DNA of 64,000 bases, from positions 1-64,000 of the forward strand of contig CAJOIP010000002.1 of NCBI GenBank assembly GCA_905234785.1. The letters run 5' to 3'. A program made the position numbers and the translations under genes. The notes beneath the pieces are model-generated. The model was not told where the DNA came from. It did no database searches and saw only the letters and a program-made list of their open reading frames with translations. Numbering within the stretch: position 1 is the first letter of the stretch; every line of letters starts with the position of its first letter. Of this stretch, positions 34,752 through 45,177 are shown one piece after another. This DNA comes from an uncultured Eggerthellaceae bacterium. GTDB taxonomy: Bacteria > Actinomycetota > Coriobacteriia > Coriobacteriales > Eggerthellaceae.

Positions 34752-37700
34752 GTGTATCTGAAGTCGCTCGTCCTGAAGGGGTTCAAGTCGTTTGCCGACC
34801 GCAGCGTGCTGTCGCTCGAGCCGGGCATCACGGCCATCGTCGGCCCCAACGGGTCGGGCAAGTCGAACATCTCGGACGCAGTGCTGTGGGTGCTCGGCGA
34901 GCGCAACGCGCGCAACCTGCGCGGGCAGGCCATGGAAGACATCATCTTCTCGGGTTCGGCGGCCCGCAAGGCGGTTTCGGTCGCCGAGGTCGATTTGGTG
35001 CTCGACAACTCGGACCACACGCTGCCGGTGGAATTCGACGAGGTCGTCATAACGCGCCGCATGTTCAGGTCGGGCGAGTCCGAGTACCTCGTGAACGGCG
35101 TGGTGTCGCGGCGCCTCGACGTGCTCGACATCCTGCATGACACCGGTTTGGGAACGGGGACGCACTCGATCATCTCGCAGGGCAGCCTCGATTCCATCTT
35201 GCAATCGAAACCCGAAGACCGCCGCGCGCTCATCGAGGAAGCGGCCGGCGTGCTGAAACACAAGCAGCGCAAGGAGAAATCGGCGCGCAAGTTGGCGACG
35301 ATGGACAACCACCTTGCGCGCGTCCGCGACGTGGCCGGCGAGGTCGCCCGCCAACTCGGGCCCCTCGAGCGCAAGGCGAAGCGCGCCGCAGCCTACCAGG
35401 AAGCGCACGCCTCCCTCATCGAGCTGAAGCTCGCGCTGGCCGTCGACGACCTGCGGAGGCTGCAACGCGAATGGGATGCCGTGTGCGCCGCCGAGCAGCA
35501 GGCCACGGCCGAGATCGAGGCATGCCGCGCGAATGTGACAGCGGCCGAGCAGAAGGTGAACGACCTACAAGAGCTCATCAGGCGCGAATCGGAAGACGCG
35601 GGCGAGTTGTCGCGCAAGCACCGTCGCGCCGAAAACCTCGCCGAGCGGCTCGATAGCGCCGACATGCTCGTGCGCGAGCGCCGCCGTGCGGCAATCGGCT
35701 ACGAAGCCGACATGCGCACGTCGCTCGACGGTTCCCAAACGCGCAGGGCCGATGCGCTGCACGAGCTGGAAAGCGCCCAAGCGCAGCTGGCCGAGGTTTC
35801 CGAGGCATGCGCCCAAGCCGACCGGAAAGCCGGGGCGCTTGCCGAGGAGCGCGCGTCGATCGACGAGAGGCGCCGTGCCGTGGAAGCGCGCGTGGAAGAG
35901 CTCGTTTCCGCCGTGCGCGCCTGCGAGCAAGCTGCTGACGAGGCCAAGAGGAACAAGGCGTTTCTGCAAGAGAGCCTTTCCAACGGCTTGGCGCACGTGA
36001 AGCTCGTGGAAGCGCGAAACGCCGAGCTGAGCGCCGACGTCGAGCGCGCCCGCGAAGAATACGAGAAACGCGCGGCCGAGTCAAAGGCCGCGAAAGACGC
36101 GCTCGACGATTTGGAGAAGCGGGAATCCGCGGCCCAGGAAAACGTGGTGGCGCGGTTTGCGGAACGCGAGCAGGCCCGCGAGGCCCGCGAGCGCGCCGAA
36201 GAGGCCGTGCGCCTCGTGGAATCGGAGATGCGCGTGCTCGAGCAGGCACGCCGTGCCGCAAGCGAAGGCGATCCCGCGCTGGTGTGGCTCATGGACAACG
36301 CCGAGCAATTCGGCGGAACGCCCATCGCGCAAACGATAAAGGCCGCAACGGGCATCGAAGGGCTTGTCGAGCGCCTGTTCGGCGACGACGTCGCAGCCAT
36401 GGCCGTCGAAGACCCGCAGCGCGCCGCCGAAGTCGCGGCCGCCATCATCGGCGGCGGATTGGCCGGCGATGTCACCATGGTCGCGCGTTCGGACGCAGCG
36501 GCCAAACGCGACGTCATCGCCCGGAAGGCGAAGGCGGGGCATCCCCTTGTCGACGACCTTGCGTATTCCGACCAGGCGGCACCCGTCGTCGAGGCGCTTT
36601 TGGGAGACGTCGTCGTGTGCGCGACGCGCGACGAGGCGTTTGCCGCCCATGCAGCCGACGATGCCGGCCTGCGGTTCGTCTCGGTTGACGGGTGCGCCAT
36701 CTGGCCGTCCGGCAAGGTGCGCGTGTACGGCGCCGACGATGCCGGCGACGAGGGCGTGCTCGCACGCGAGAGGCGCATCGACGAATTGAATGAACGCCTT
36801 GCGAAGGCCGTCGACGAGCGCGCTACCGCAACGGGCGTCTCCGAGAAGGCCGAGGAGGCCTATCGGGAAGCGCAAGCCGCCGGCTTGAAGCTCAGCCAGG
36901 AACTTGCCAACGGCAAGGGCGCCTATGCGGCTGCCTCTGCCGAGGAAGAGCGCGCGAAGGCGCGCATGTCGGCGGTCGCGAACGAATTGGAAGACCTGAC
37001 GTACCAGCTCGACACGGCGCGCAAGTCGGTCGAGGACCTCCGCCCCGATTTGGAGGCGTGCACGAAGCAGCTCGAAGAGCACGAGGCCAAGCATGCCGAG
37101 CTCGTGAAAGAGCGCGACGAGCGCACGGGCGAGGCCGAACCGCTTCGCGAGGAAGCGGCCCGCATCGCCGAGCAGCTCGCCGAAGCGAAGCTCGCTGCGG
37201 CCACCTATGCCGAGCGCCGCACGTACGCCGAGCGCATCGTCGTCGCGCGGCAGCGCGATATCGAGACGATCGACGCCGCCGCCGTCGATGCGCGCAGGTC
37301 GCTCGCCGTGAAGGCGGTTGCCGTGCGCCGGGGCGAAGAGCTGCTCGAGCTGTTCGCGCGACTGTCCGCGGGTATGCAGCGCCGCGTGAAGGTGCTCGAC
37401 GAAGCCGTGAGCGCATCTGAATCGTCGACGAGCACGGTTCATTCCGATGCCGCCGAAGCGCGCGACGCCGCCCGCAAGGCGCATGACGACTACGATGCCG
37501 CCAGCGAGAAGGCCACGCAGGTCCGCGTGGAGAAGAGCCGTTTGGAAGTCCAGGTGGAGGCGGCCGTCAACGCCGTCGTCGTCGACCTGAACACGCCGCT
37601 CGACCGCGTGGAAGACCTGCCCGCAATCGAAGACCGCACCGCCGTCGAGGACGAGGTGTTCAAACTGCAGCGCCGCATCAAGTCGATGGGCACCATCAAT

Positions 37701-38300
37701 CCCGATGCGGCCGAGGAATACGCCGCGCTGAAAGAGCGCTACGATTACCTCGCCGGGCAGCTTGCCGACGTCGAGGCTGCGCGCCGGTCGCTCGCCCGCA
37801 TCGTGCGCGTCATCGACAACCGCATGAAAGACGATTTCGCCCGCACGTTCGAAGAGGTCAACGAGAACTTCAACGAGATCTTCGGCGTGCTGTTCCCCGG
37901 CGGTTCGGCGTACCTGTCGCTCGTCGACCCGGACGACATCGACAATTCGGGCGTCGAGGTGACGGCCCAGCCGCGCGGCAAGCGCATCACCAAGATGATG
38001 CTCATGAGCGGCGGCGAGAAGTCGCTCACGGCGCTGGCCCTGCTGTTCGCCGTGTACAAGACGCGCACGACGCCGTTCTACATCCTCGACGAGGTCGAGG
38101 CGGCGCTCGACGACACGAACCTGCGCCGTCTCGTGTCCTACATCGACACGCTGCGCGAAACGACGCAGCTCATCATGATCACGCACCAGAGGCGCACGAT
38201 GGAGATGGCTGACGTGCTGTTCGGCGTTTCCATGCAAGCCGACGGCGTCACGCAAGTCATCAGCCAGAAACTCGAGCGCGCGCTCGAGCACGCGGAGTAG
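34752..38300 (+). CDS. smc: Chromosome segregation protein SMC
   Basis: GPNGSGKSNISDAVLWVLGE Walker A, coiled coils/hinge, LMSGGEKSLTALALLFA, FYILDEVEAALDD. Confidence 0.97.
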   Translation: MYLKSLVLKGFKSFADRSVLSLEPGITAIVGPNGSGKSNISDAVLWVLGERNARNLRGQAMEDIIFSGSAARKAVSVAEVDLVLDNSDHTLPVEFDEVVITRRMFRSGESEYLVNGVVSRRLDVLDILHDTGLGTGTHSIISQGSLDSILQSKPEDRRALIEEAAGVLKHKQRKEKSARKLATMDNHLARVRDVAGEVARQLGPLERKAKRAAAYQEAHASLIELKLALAVDDLRRLQREWDAVCAAEQQATAEIEACRANVTAAEQKVNDLQELIRRESEDAGELSRKHRRAENLAERLDSADMLVRERRRAAIGYEADMRTSLDGSQTRRADALHELESAQAQLAEVSEACAQADRKAGALAEERASIDERRRAVEARVEELVSAVRACEQAADEAKRNKAFLQESLSNGLAHVKLVEARNAELSADVERAREEYEKRAAESKAAKDALDDLEKRESAAQENVVARFAEREQAREARERAEEAVRLVESEMRVLEQARRAASEGDPALVWLMDNAEQFGGTPIAQTIKAATGIEGLVERLFGDDVAAMAVEDPQRAAEVAAAIIGGGLAGDVTMVARSDAAAKRDVIARKAKAGHPLVDDLAYSDQAAPVVEALLGDVVVCATRDEAFAAHAADDAGLRFVSVDGCAIWPSGKVRVYGADDAGDEGVLARERRIDELNERLAKAVDERATATGVSEKAEEAYREAQAAGLKLSQELANGKGAYAAASAEEERAKARMSAVANELEDLTYQLDTARKSVEDLRPDLEACTKQLEEHEAKHAELVKERDERTGEAEPLREEAARIAEQLAEAKLAAATYAERRTYAERIVVARQRDIETIDAAAVDARRSLAVKAVAVRRGEELLELFARLSAGMQRRVKVLDEAVSASESSTSTVHSDAAEARDAARKAHDDYDAASEKATQVRVEKSRLEVQVEAAVNAVVVDLNTPLDRVEDLPAIEDRTAVEDEVFKLQRRIKSMGTINPDAAEEYAALKERYDYLAGQLADVEAARRSLARIVRVIDNRMKDDFARTFEEVNENFNEIFGVLFPGGSAYLSLVDPDDIDNSGVEVTAQPRGKRITKMMLMSGGEKSLTALALLFAVYKTRTTPFYILDEVEAALDDTNLRRLVSYIDTLRETTQLIMITHQRRTMEMADVLFGVSMQADGVTQVISQKLERALEHAE

Positions 38301-38310
38301 AGGAGGGCGC

Positions 38311-39228
38311 ATGGGCCTGTTCAACCGGTTCAAGGAAGGGCTTTCGCGCACGCGCGAAGCGTTCCAGGAAGACGTCAACCTGCTGCTCGATCGCAGCCCC
38401 GACGTCGACGACGAGTTTTGGGACGGTCTCGAAGAGGCGCTCATCATGTCCGACATGGGCGGGTATTCGGCTTCGACCATCGTCGACAAGCTGCGCAGTG
38501 AGGCCACGCGCAAGGGTTACCGTAGCGCGCGCGACGTGCTCGGCGCGCTGAACGATGAAATCGCGGCCGAGTTCGTGGAAGGCGGCGAGGACATCCTCGG
38601 CGGAGCGCCTTCCATCGTGCTGTTCGTCGGCGTGAACGGCTCGGGCAAGACCACGACGACCGGCAAGATCGCGAAAGAGGCGAAGGATGCCGGCCGCACG
38701 GTCATCCTCGGCTGCGGCGACACGTTCCGCGCGGCTGCCATCGAACAACTCGAGGTGTGGTCGAAGCGCGCCGACGTCGAGATCTGCGCACGCGAGCGCG
38801 GAAGCGACCCTGCCAGCGTGTGCTACGAGACGATCGAGCGCGGCGAGGAAATCGGCGCCGACCTCGTGCTCATCGACACCGCTGGGCGTCTTCACACGTC
38901 TGCCGACCTCATGCGCGAGCTCGAGAAGGTGGTCGCCGTCGTGCGCAAACGCGCGAACCTGCCCGTTCACCTCGTGCTCGTCATCGACGCCACGACGGGC
39001 CAAAACGGCCTGCAGCAGGCGCGCGAGTTCAACGACGCGCTCGACTTGGACGGCGTCATCATCACGAAGCTCGACGGCACCGCGAAGGGCGGCATCGCCG
39101 TCGCCGTGGCGCATTACCTGAAGCTGCCCATCATCAAGCTGGGCGTGGGCGAGGGGCTCGAGGACCTGAAGGACTTCGACGCCCGCGAATACGCCGCCAG
39201 CCTCGTCGGCGATTTCGGACAGGAGTAG
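38311..39228 (+). CDS. ftsY: Signal recognition particle receptor FtsY
   Basis: GVNGSGKTTTTGKIA, DTAGRLHTSADLM, TKLDGTAKGG. Confidence 0.96.
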   Translation: MGLFNRFKEGLSRTREAFQEDVNLLLDRSPDVDDEFWDGLEEALIMSDMGGYSASTIVDKLRSEATRKGYRSARDVLGALNDEIAAEFVEGGEDILGGAPSIVLFVGVNGSGKTTTTGKIAKEAKDAGRTVILGCGDTFRAAAIEQLEVWSKRADVEICARERGSDPASVCYETIERGEEIGADLVLIDTAGRLHTSADLMRELEKVVAVVRKRANLPVHLVLVIDATTGQNGLQQAREFNDALDLDGVIITKLDGTAKGGIAVAVAHYLKLPIIKLGVGEGLEDLKDFDAREYAASLVGDFGQE

Positions 39229-39231
39229 AAC

Positions 39232-40683
39232 ATGTTCGACAACCTGCAAGACCAACTGCAAGAGGTATTCGACGACCTTAAGGGCAAGGGCCGCCTGACG
39301 GAAGGCGACATCCAGGCCGCGATGCGCCGCGTGCGCATGGCGCTGCTCGAGGCAGACGTCAGCTACAAGGTCGTGAAGTCGTTCGTCACCAAGACGAGCG
39401 AGCGGTGCATGCAAGCCGACGTGCTGGAATCGCTGACGCCCGCCCAAAACGTCATCAAGATCGTGCTCGACGAGCTGACGACCCTGCTCGGCGAGACCGA
39501 CGCGAACATCGAGCTTTCGCCCAACAAGCACCCGAACGTCATCATGCTCGTGGGCCTTCAGGGCTCCGGCAAGACGACGGCTGCGGCCAAGCTCGCCTAC
39601 CTGCTGAAGCGCGAGGGGCACAACCCGCTGCTCGTGGCGTGCGACGTGTACCGTCCCGCCGCGGCCGACCAGCTGCAGACGCTCGGCGGCGAAATCGGCG
39701 TGCGCGTGTACCGCGAGGGCGAGGACAGCAAAGACCCGGTGGCCATCGCGAAGGCCGGCATCCGCAACGCCGTCGACAACCTGTGCGATGTGGCCATCAT
39801 CGACACGGCGGGCCGTTTGCACGTCGACGAGGAGATGATGGAGGAAGCCGAGTCCATCAAGGCGGCGGTCGATCCCGACGAGGTGCTCATGGTGGTCGAC
39901 GCCATGACCGGCCAGGACGTCGTGAACGTGGTCGAGACGTTCAGCCAACGCGTTGAATTCGACGGCGTCATCATGTCGAAGATGGACGGCGATGCCCGCG
40001 GCGGCGGCGCGCTTTCCATCCGCGAGTCCACGGGCAAGCCCATCAAGTTCATCAGCTCGGGCGAGAAGCCCGATTCGCTCGAGGTGTTCCACCCCGACCG
40101 CATGGCGCGCCGCATCCTGGGGATGGGCGACGTCGTCAGCCTCATCGAGAGCGCCGTGAAGGTGCAGCAGGAAGAAGAGGAGCGCGAGGCGAGCGAGCGC
40201 CTGCGGCGCATGGACCTGAACCTCAACGACTTTTTGGACATGAACCGCCAGATCCGCAAGATGGGCGGCGTGGGCAAGCTCGTCAGCGCCTTGCCCGGCG
40301 GCGACAAGATGATGGCGCAAGGCCAGGTCGACGAGCATGCGCTCGACAAGATGGAGACCATCATCAATTCCATGACGAAGACCGAGCGCGAGAAGCCCGA
40401 CATCATCAACGGAAGCCGCCGCGCCCGCATCGCCGCAGGCGCCGGCGTGACGGTTCAGGCCGTGAACCAGCTGCTGAAGCAATACTCCGACACGCGCAAG
40501 CAGGTGAAGAAGATGATGGCCGCCTACGGTTTGGACGAAGTGCCCGTGAAGAAGGGGCGTCCGAAGAAGGGCGGCAACAAGAAGGGCAAGAACAAGAAGC
40601 ATCGCGGCGGGCGCATGGGCATGCCCGGCATGGGCTCCATGAGCATGGCGGACTTGAAGAAGATCCAGGACATGCTGGAATAG
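39232..40683 (+). CDS. ffh: Signal recognition particle protein Ffh
   Basis: GLQGSGKTTAAAKLA, M-domain with Met-rich tail. Confidence 0.97.
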   Translation: MFDNLQDQLQEVFDDLKGKGRLTEGDIQAAMRRVRMALLEADVSYKVVKSFVTKTSERCMQADVLESLTPAQNVIKIVLDELTTLLGETDANIELSPNKHPNVIMLVGLQGSGKTTAAAKLAYLLKREGHNPLLVACDVYRPAAADQLQTLGGEIGVRVYREGEDSKDPVAIAKAGIRNAVDNLCDVAIIDTAGRLHVDEEMMEEAESIKAAVDPDEVLMVVDAMTGQDVVNVVETFSQRVEFDGVIMSKMDGDARGGGALSIRESTGKPIKFISSGEKPDSLEVFHPDRMARRILGMGDVVSLIESAVKVQQEEEEREASERLRRMDLNLNDFLDMNRQIRKMGGVGKLVSALPGGDKMMAQGQVDEHALDKMETIINSMTKTEREKPDIINGSRRARIAAGAGVTVQAVNQLLKQYSDTRKQVKKMMAAYGLDEVPVKKGRPKKGGNKKGKNKKHRGGRMGMPGMGSMSMADLKKIQDMLE

Positions 40684-40687
40684 CGCC

Positions 40688-41533
40688 GTGGCCGGGGACT
40701 TTACGATAGCGCTTGAATCGTACGACGGCACCGACAAGGACGTCGTCGTCGATTCCGGCATCGACAAAATCGGGCATCGCGCCTTCACGAACAACCGGTA
40801 CGTGCATTCGGTCGTGCTTCCCGAGGGGATCGTCGAAATCGAGGACGAGGCGTTCTCCGCATGCGTGAACCTGCGCTCGGTCAACATTCCCTCGACGGTG
40901 CGCGTCATCGGCGCTGGCGCGTTCAAGGGCTGCTGGCGGCTCGAGGAGGCGATCGTCCCCGAGGGCGTCGAGGAGCTCGGCTTGAAGACGTTCGCGCGTT
41001 GCCGTTCGCTCAAAGCGCTTACGCTCCCATCCACGTTGCGCAGCATCGGCGATGCCTGTTTCCAGCATTGCGGCGACCTGAAGGCGCTCGTGCTGCCCGA
41101 ATCGCTCGAGAGCATCGGGGCGAGCGCGTTCTACAACTGCAAGGCGCTGAAGGACCTGACGTGGCCCGGGCATCTTGAAACCATCGAGAACGAGGCGTTC
41201 CGCGGATGCGTAGCCCTCGAAGACGTCGAGCTGCCGGAGTCGGTTGGCTGGGTGGGGCAGCGCTGCTTCAAGGATTGCGCGTCGCTTGCCTCCGTTGCGT
41301 TGCCTTCGCACATCGAGTTCATCGAGGAGGGCGTGTTCGAGGGATGCTCGTCGCTCGATGCCGTCGTGGTGCCCAACGACTTGTCCCACGTCGAGTCGCG
41401 CGCGTTCGCCGACACGGGTTTATCGCAAGACGACATGGCGTTTCCCGAAGGCTGCCACATCGCCTCCGACGCATTCGCGCAATCTGCTCCGAAACCCGTC
41501 ACCGGTCGCGCCGAGTGGGATCCGGAATCATAG
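40688..41533 (+). CDS. BspA-like leucine-rich-repeat (LRR_5) protein without signal peptide
   Basis: Repeated ~23-aa LRR units (IGxxAFxxCxxLxxVxLPxxLxxI); GTG start 5 nt after ffh stop. Confidence 0.85.
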   Translation: MAGDFTIALESYDGTDKDVVVDSGIDKIGHRAFTNNRYVHSVVLPEGIVEIEDEAFSACVNLRSVNIPSTVRVIGAGAFKGCWRLEEAIVPEGVEELGLKTFARCRSLKALTLPSTLRSIGDACFQHCGDLKALVLPESLESIGASAFYNCKALKDLTWPGHLETIENEAFRGCVALEDVELPESVGWVGQRCFKDCASLASVALPSHIEFIEEGVFEGCSSLDAVVVPNDLSHVESRAFADTGLSQDDMAFPEGCHIASDAFAQSAPKPVTGRAEWDPES

Positions 41534-41566
41534 GTTGTGCGGTTTGGTTGAAGTGCTTTTCCAGGC

Positions 41567-41595
41567 TTGTCAAACGCTGATTCGGGACATATCAT
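41567..41595 (+). promoter_or_regulatory. Candidate rpsP promoter TTGTCA-17-TATCAT
   Basis: Consensus-like hexamers, 17-bp spacing. Confidence 0.65.
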
Positions 41596-41645
41596 ACTGT
41601 GTTGCTGTTTTTGAAGCGTGATTGAAGTAAAAGGAGTTCATCTAC

Positions 41646-41885
41646 ATGGCAGTCAAGATTCGCCTCGCCCGTCACGGCGCCAAGAAGCGTCCGTATTACC
41701 GCATCGTCGTCGCCGATTCCCGCAAGCAGCGCGATGGCCGCTTCATCGAGGAAGTCGGCCGTTACAATCCGTGCGTGTCCCCGTCGTTCGTGTCCTTCGA
41801 CAAGGAGCGCGTCGACTACTGGCTGAGCGTCGGCGCCCAGCCCACCGACACGGTTGCCCGTCTGCTCAAGACCGAGCAGGAATAA
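41646..41885 (+). CDS. rpsP: Ribosomal protein S16
   Basis: [35 protein letters not shown]. Confidence 0.97.
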   Translation: MAVKIRLARHGAKKRPYYRIVVADSRKQRDGRFIEEVGRYNPCVSPSFVSFDKERVDYWLSVGAQPTDTVARLLKTEQE

Positions 41886-41889
41886 CGCG

Positions 41890-42138
41890 ATGTCGGAAAC
41901 CAACGACATCACGGGCCTGGTCGACTGCATCGTCCGACCTCTCGTCGACTTCGAAGACGACCTTGAAATCACCTCGCACGAGGAAGACGGGGCCGTTCTC
42001 ATCGAGATCAGCGTCAACGAGGAGGACACGGGCAAGATCATCGGCCGTCAAGGTCGTGTCATCAAGGCGATCCGCACGCTCGTGCGCGCGGCTGCGTCGC
42101 GCAACGACATGCGCGTCGAAGTCGAGATCCTCGACTAA
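41890..42138 (+). CDS. khpA: KH-domain RNA-binding protein KhpA
   Basis: GKIIGRQGRVIKAIRTLV GxxG KH motif; between rpsP and rimM. Confidence 0.93.
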   Translation: MSETNDITGLVDCIVRPLVDFEDDLEITSHEEDGAVLIEISVNEEDTGKIIGRQGRVIKAIRTLVRAAASRNDMRVEVEILD

Positions 42139-42654
42139 ATGCGCGCCTGGGCCGACGTAGCGGTTCTCGCCAAAACAAAGAACCTGAAGGGGAGGTTCGT
42201 CGCGCATGCCGCGGCGGGCCTTCCTTTTTTGCTCGAAGTCGGCGACGAGGTGGCGTTCGTGCCGCCCCAGCTCGACGTTGTGAGGAACGCCGTCGTGTCA
42301 GATGTGCGCCTCCTCGATGACCGCACGGCGGAAATCGAGTTCGAGGGCGTGGACGGAGACGCTGCAAGCGTACTCGAGGGCTCGCATTGCCTCATCATGC
42401 GCGAGACGATCGACGAATCCGTGTTCGAGGACGCACCGGGCGCATGGGAAGGCTGGACGGTCGTGGACGAAACCGCCGGGACGATCGGCATCGTGGCCAG
42501 CTTCATAGACAATCCCGGTCAAGCGCTCATCGAAGTCGAGCGCGAAGGCGGCGCAACGGTTCTCGTGCCGGTCGTCGACGAGATTATCCGCAATGTCGAT
42601 ATCGAGAATGGTATAGTGCACGTCGACCTGCCGAACGGCCTTCTCGAACTGTAA
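42139..42654 (+). CDS. rimM: Ribosome maturation factor RimM
   Basis: Gene order and C-terminal PRC-barrel VVDEIIRNVDIENGIVHVDLPNGLLEL. Confidence 0.9.
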   Translation: MRAWADVAVLAKTKNLKGRFVAHAAAGLPFLLEVGDEVAFVPPQLDVVRNAVVSDVRLLDDRTAEIEFEGVDGDAASVLEGSHCLIMRETIDESVFEDAPGAWEGWTVVDETAGTIGIVASFIDNPGQALIEVEREGGATVLVPVVDEIIRNVDIENGIVHVDLPNGLLEL

Positions 42655-42733
42655 CTGCGCCGTTCCCGACCGGCCGCTTCGACGCGAGCGCGCCATGGCG
42701 CCCGAGCGAGAACGACGCAATGTGAGGAACCGC

Positions 42734-43528
42734 ATGATAATAGAGACGCTTTCCACGTTCCCGCATATGTACGATTCCGTCATGGGGTCCTCGATGATGC
42801 GCATCGCGCAAGACAAGGGCCTGCTCGATTTCTGCGCATACGACCTGCGCGACTGGACGCACGACCGGCATCGCACGACCGATGACGACCCGTACGGCGG
42901 CGGTGCCGGCCTCGTCATGAAATGCGAGCCCATCTTCGAGGCGTATCAAGCCATAACGGGAATCGACGTGGGCTTGGAGGTTTCGGAAACGGGCAACGAG
43001 CAGCCCCTCACGGGCCCGGCGCCCAAGCATGCTGACGGGCGCCGTCCCGCGACCGTGTTCCTCACGCCCTGCGGCAGGCGCTTCGACGACGCGATGGCCC
43101 TCGAGCTGTCGGCGAAAGACAGGCTGCTGTTCATATGCGGCCACTACGAGGGCATCGACGAGCGCGCATACAGCCTGGCCGACTACCAGGTATCGCTCGG
43201 CGATTACGTGCTCACGAGCGGCGAGCTGGCGTCGATGGTCGTGATCGACGCCGTGGTGCGCAAGATCGACGGCGTGTTGGGGGCCGAAGACGGGGCATCT
43301 GACGAGAGCTTCGCCAAGGGGCTTCTGGAACACCCCCAGTACACGCGCCCGAGCGAGTTTCTCGGGAACCGCGTCCCCGACGTCCTGCTTTCAGGCGATC
43401 ATGGCGCCGTTGCGAAGTGGAAGCGCGAGCAGAGCCTCAAGCGCACCGCGCTTCTCAGGCCCGAGCTGCTCGAAACGGTGGAATTGTCCGAAAGCGATTT
43501 GAAATTTCTGAAAAGTTTAACCGCGTAA
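42734..43528 (+). CDS. trmD: tRNA (guanine37-N1)-methyltransferase
   Basis: TDDDPYGGGAGLVMKCEPI, ICGHYEGIDERAY, SLGDYVLTSGELASMV. Confidence 0.96.
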   Translation: MIIETLSTFPHMYDSVMGSSMMRIAQDKGLLDFCAYDLRDWTHDRHRTTDDDPYGGGAGLVMKCEPIFEAYQAITGIDVGLEVSETGNEQPLTGPAPKHADGRRPATVFLTPCGRRFDDAMALELSAKDRLLFICGHYEGIDERAYSLADYQVSLGDYVLTSGELASMVVIDAVVRKIDGVLGAEDGASDESFAKGLLEHPQYTRPSEFLGNRVPDVLLSGDHGAVAKWKREQSLKRTALLRPELLETVELSESDLKFLKSLTA

Positions 43529-43609
43529 CTGCACTTCATACGCAGAGCGGTATCATGTGAGTTCGCGTGTCGCATACCGTATCGCCCAAGGCGCAGGACA
43601 GAGGAAAAC

Positions 43610-44194
43610 GTGCAGGTCGTGGATTCCGGACAACATGCCGCTGAAAAGCCGCACAGCGCTGTGCGGTCGTTCTTCAGCATCGTCATCATGGTCGCCGTCG
43701 TGGCGGCCATCACGGTGCTGCTGCGCATGTTCGTGTTCGTGCCGTACGAGATCCCGTCGGGTTCGATGGAGGAAACCATCATGACCGGCGACATGGTGTT
43801 CTCGGAAAAGGTGAGCTACTACTTCCGCGATCCCGAACGGGGCGATATCGTGACGTTCGACGATCCTGAAGTCGACGGCCGCACGCTGATAAAGCGCGTC
43901 ATCGCAGTCGGTGGGCAAACGGTCGATCTCGTCGACGGGAAGGTCGTCGTCGACGGCGTCGCCCTCGACGAGCCGTACACCAACGGCAAGGAGTCGTATC
44001 CGCTCAGCAGAACCGCGACCGGCGTCGTCGTCGAATTCCCGTACACCGTGCCCCAAGGCTACGTATGGGTGATGGGCGATAACCGCACGAGCTCGCAGGA
44101 CTCGCGGTATTTCGGCGCGATACCCGAAAGCTCGATTACCGGCCGCGCTGCGATGGTGTATTGGCCGTTCAGCGATTTCGGCTTGCTAGCGTAA
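43610..44194 (+). CDS. lepB: Signal peptidase I
   Basis: [49 protein letters not shown]. Confidence 0.95.
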   Translation: MQVVDSGQHAAEKPHSAVRSFFSIVIMVAVVAAITVLLRMFVFVPYEIPSGSMEETIMTGDMVFSEKVSYYFRDPERGDIVTFDDPEVDGRTLIKRVIAVGGQTVDLVDGKVVVDGVALDEPYTNGKESYPLSRTATGVVVEFPYTVPQGYVWVMGDNRTSSQDSRYFGAIPESSITGRAAMVYWPFSDFGLLA

Positions 44195-44250
44195 CTGACC
44201 GTTGCCGCGCGAAGGCGCGCGGCGCGTCGAGTGAGGAGATGAAGGAGAAC

Positions 44251-45177
44251 ATGGCAAACAGGACAGAGACGGCCCCCACGTTCCAGGACGTCATCATGAA
44301 CCTGCAACGGTATTGGGCTGACCAGGGTTGCGTGGTCCTGCAGCCCTACGACAACGAAGTCGGCGCCGGCACGTTCCACACGGCCACCACGCTCCGCTCG
44401 CTGGGGCCGGGAGTGTGGCGCACGGCCTACGTGCAGCCGTCCCGTCGTCCGACCGACGGGCGCTACGGCGAGAACCCCAACCGCCTGCAGCACTACTACC
44501 AGTTTCAGGTCATCCTGAAGCCGTCGCCTGACGACGTGCAGCAGCTTTACCTCGACTCGCTGCGCGCCATCGGCATCGACATCGACGAGCATGACGTGCG
44601 CTTCGTCGAGGACGACTGGGAGTCCCCGACGCTCGGCGCCTGGGGCCTTGGCTGGGAAGTGTGGATCGACGGCATGGAAGTCACGCAGTTCACGTACTTC
44701 CAGCAGGTCGGCGGTTTCGAATGCAGCCCGGTTCCCGCGGAGATCACGTACGGCCTCGAGCGCCTGACCATGTACATCCAGGGCGTCGACAGCGTCTACG
44801 ACATCATCTGGTCGCGCGGCGACGACGGCACCGTGTTCACGTACGGCGACGTGTTCCTCGAAAACGAGCGCGAGTTCTCGGCGTACAACTTCGAAGTAGC
44901 CGACACCGATTTCCTGTTCGGCGAGTTCGACCGCTACGAGCGCGAATGCAACCGCGTGCTGGAAGCGGGCCTTCCGCTGCCGGCGTACGACTACGTGCTG
45001 AAGTGCAGCCATGCGTTCAACCTGCTCGACGCCCGCGGCGTCATCTCGCAGACCGAGCGCATGGGCTACATCCTGCGCGTGCGCACCATCGCCAAGGCGT
45101 GCTGCGCGAGCTATCTCGAGCATGTCGTGGGCGAGAGTACCTCGACCGAGGGGAAGGGGGCCAACGATGGCGAATAA
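44251..45177 (+). CDS. glyQ: Glycyl-tRNA synthetase alpha subunit
   Basis: [43 protein letters not shown]. Confidence 0.97.
   Translation: MANRTETAPTFQDVIMNLQRYWADQGCVVLQPYDNEVGAGTFHTATTLRSLGPGVWRTAYVQPSRRPTDGRYGENPNRLQHYYQFQVILKPSPDDVQQLYLDSLRAIGIDIDEHDVRFVEDDWESPTLGAWGLGWEVWIDGMEVTQFTYFQQVGGFECSPVPAEITYGLERLTMYIQGVDSVYDIIWSRGDDGTVFTYGDVFLENEREFSAYNFEVADTDFLFGEFDRYERECNRVLEAGLPLPAYDYVLKCSHAFNLLDARGVISQTERMGYILRVRTIAKACCASYLEHVVGESTSTEGKGANDGE

Noticed and set aside
38260-41115. 951-aa antisense ORF across ftsY-ffh-LRR
   Set aside because: Antisense shadow of three well-supported genes
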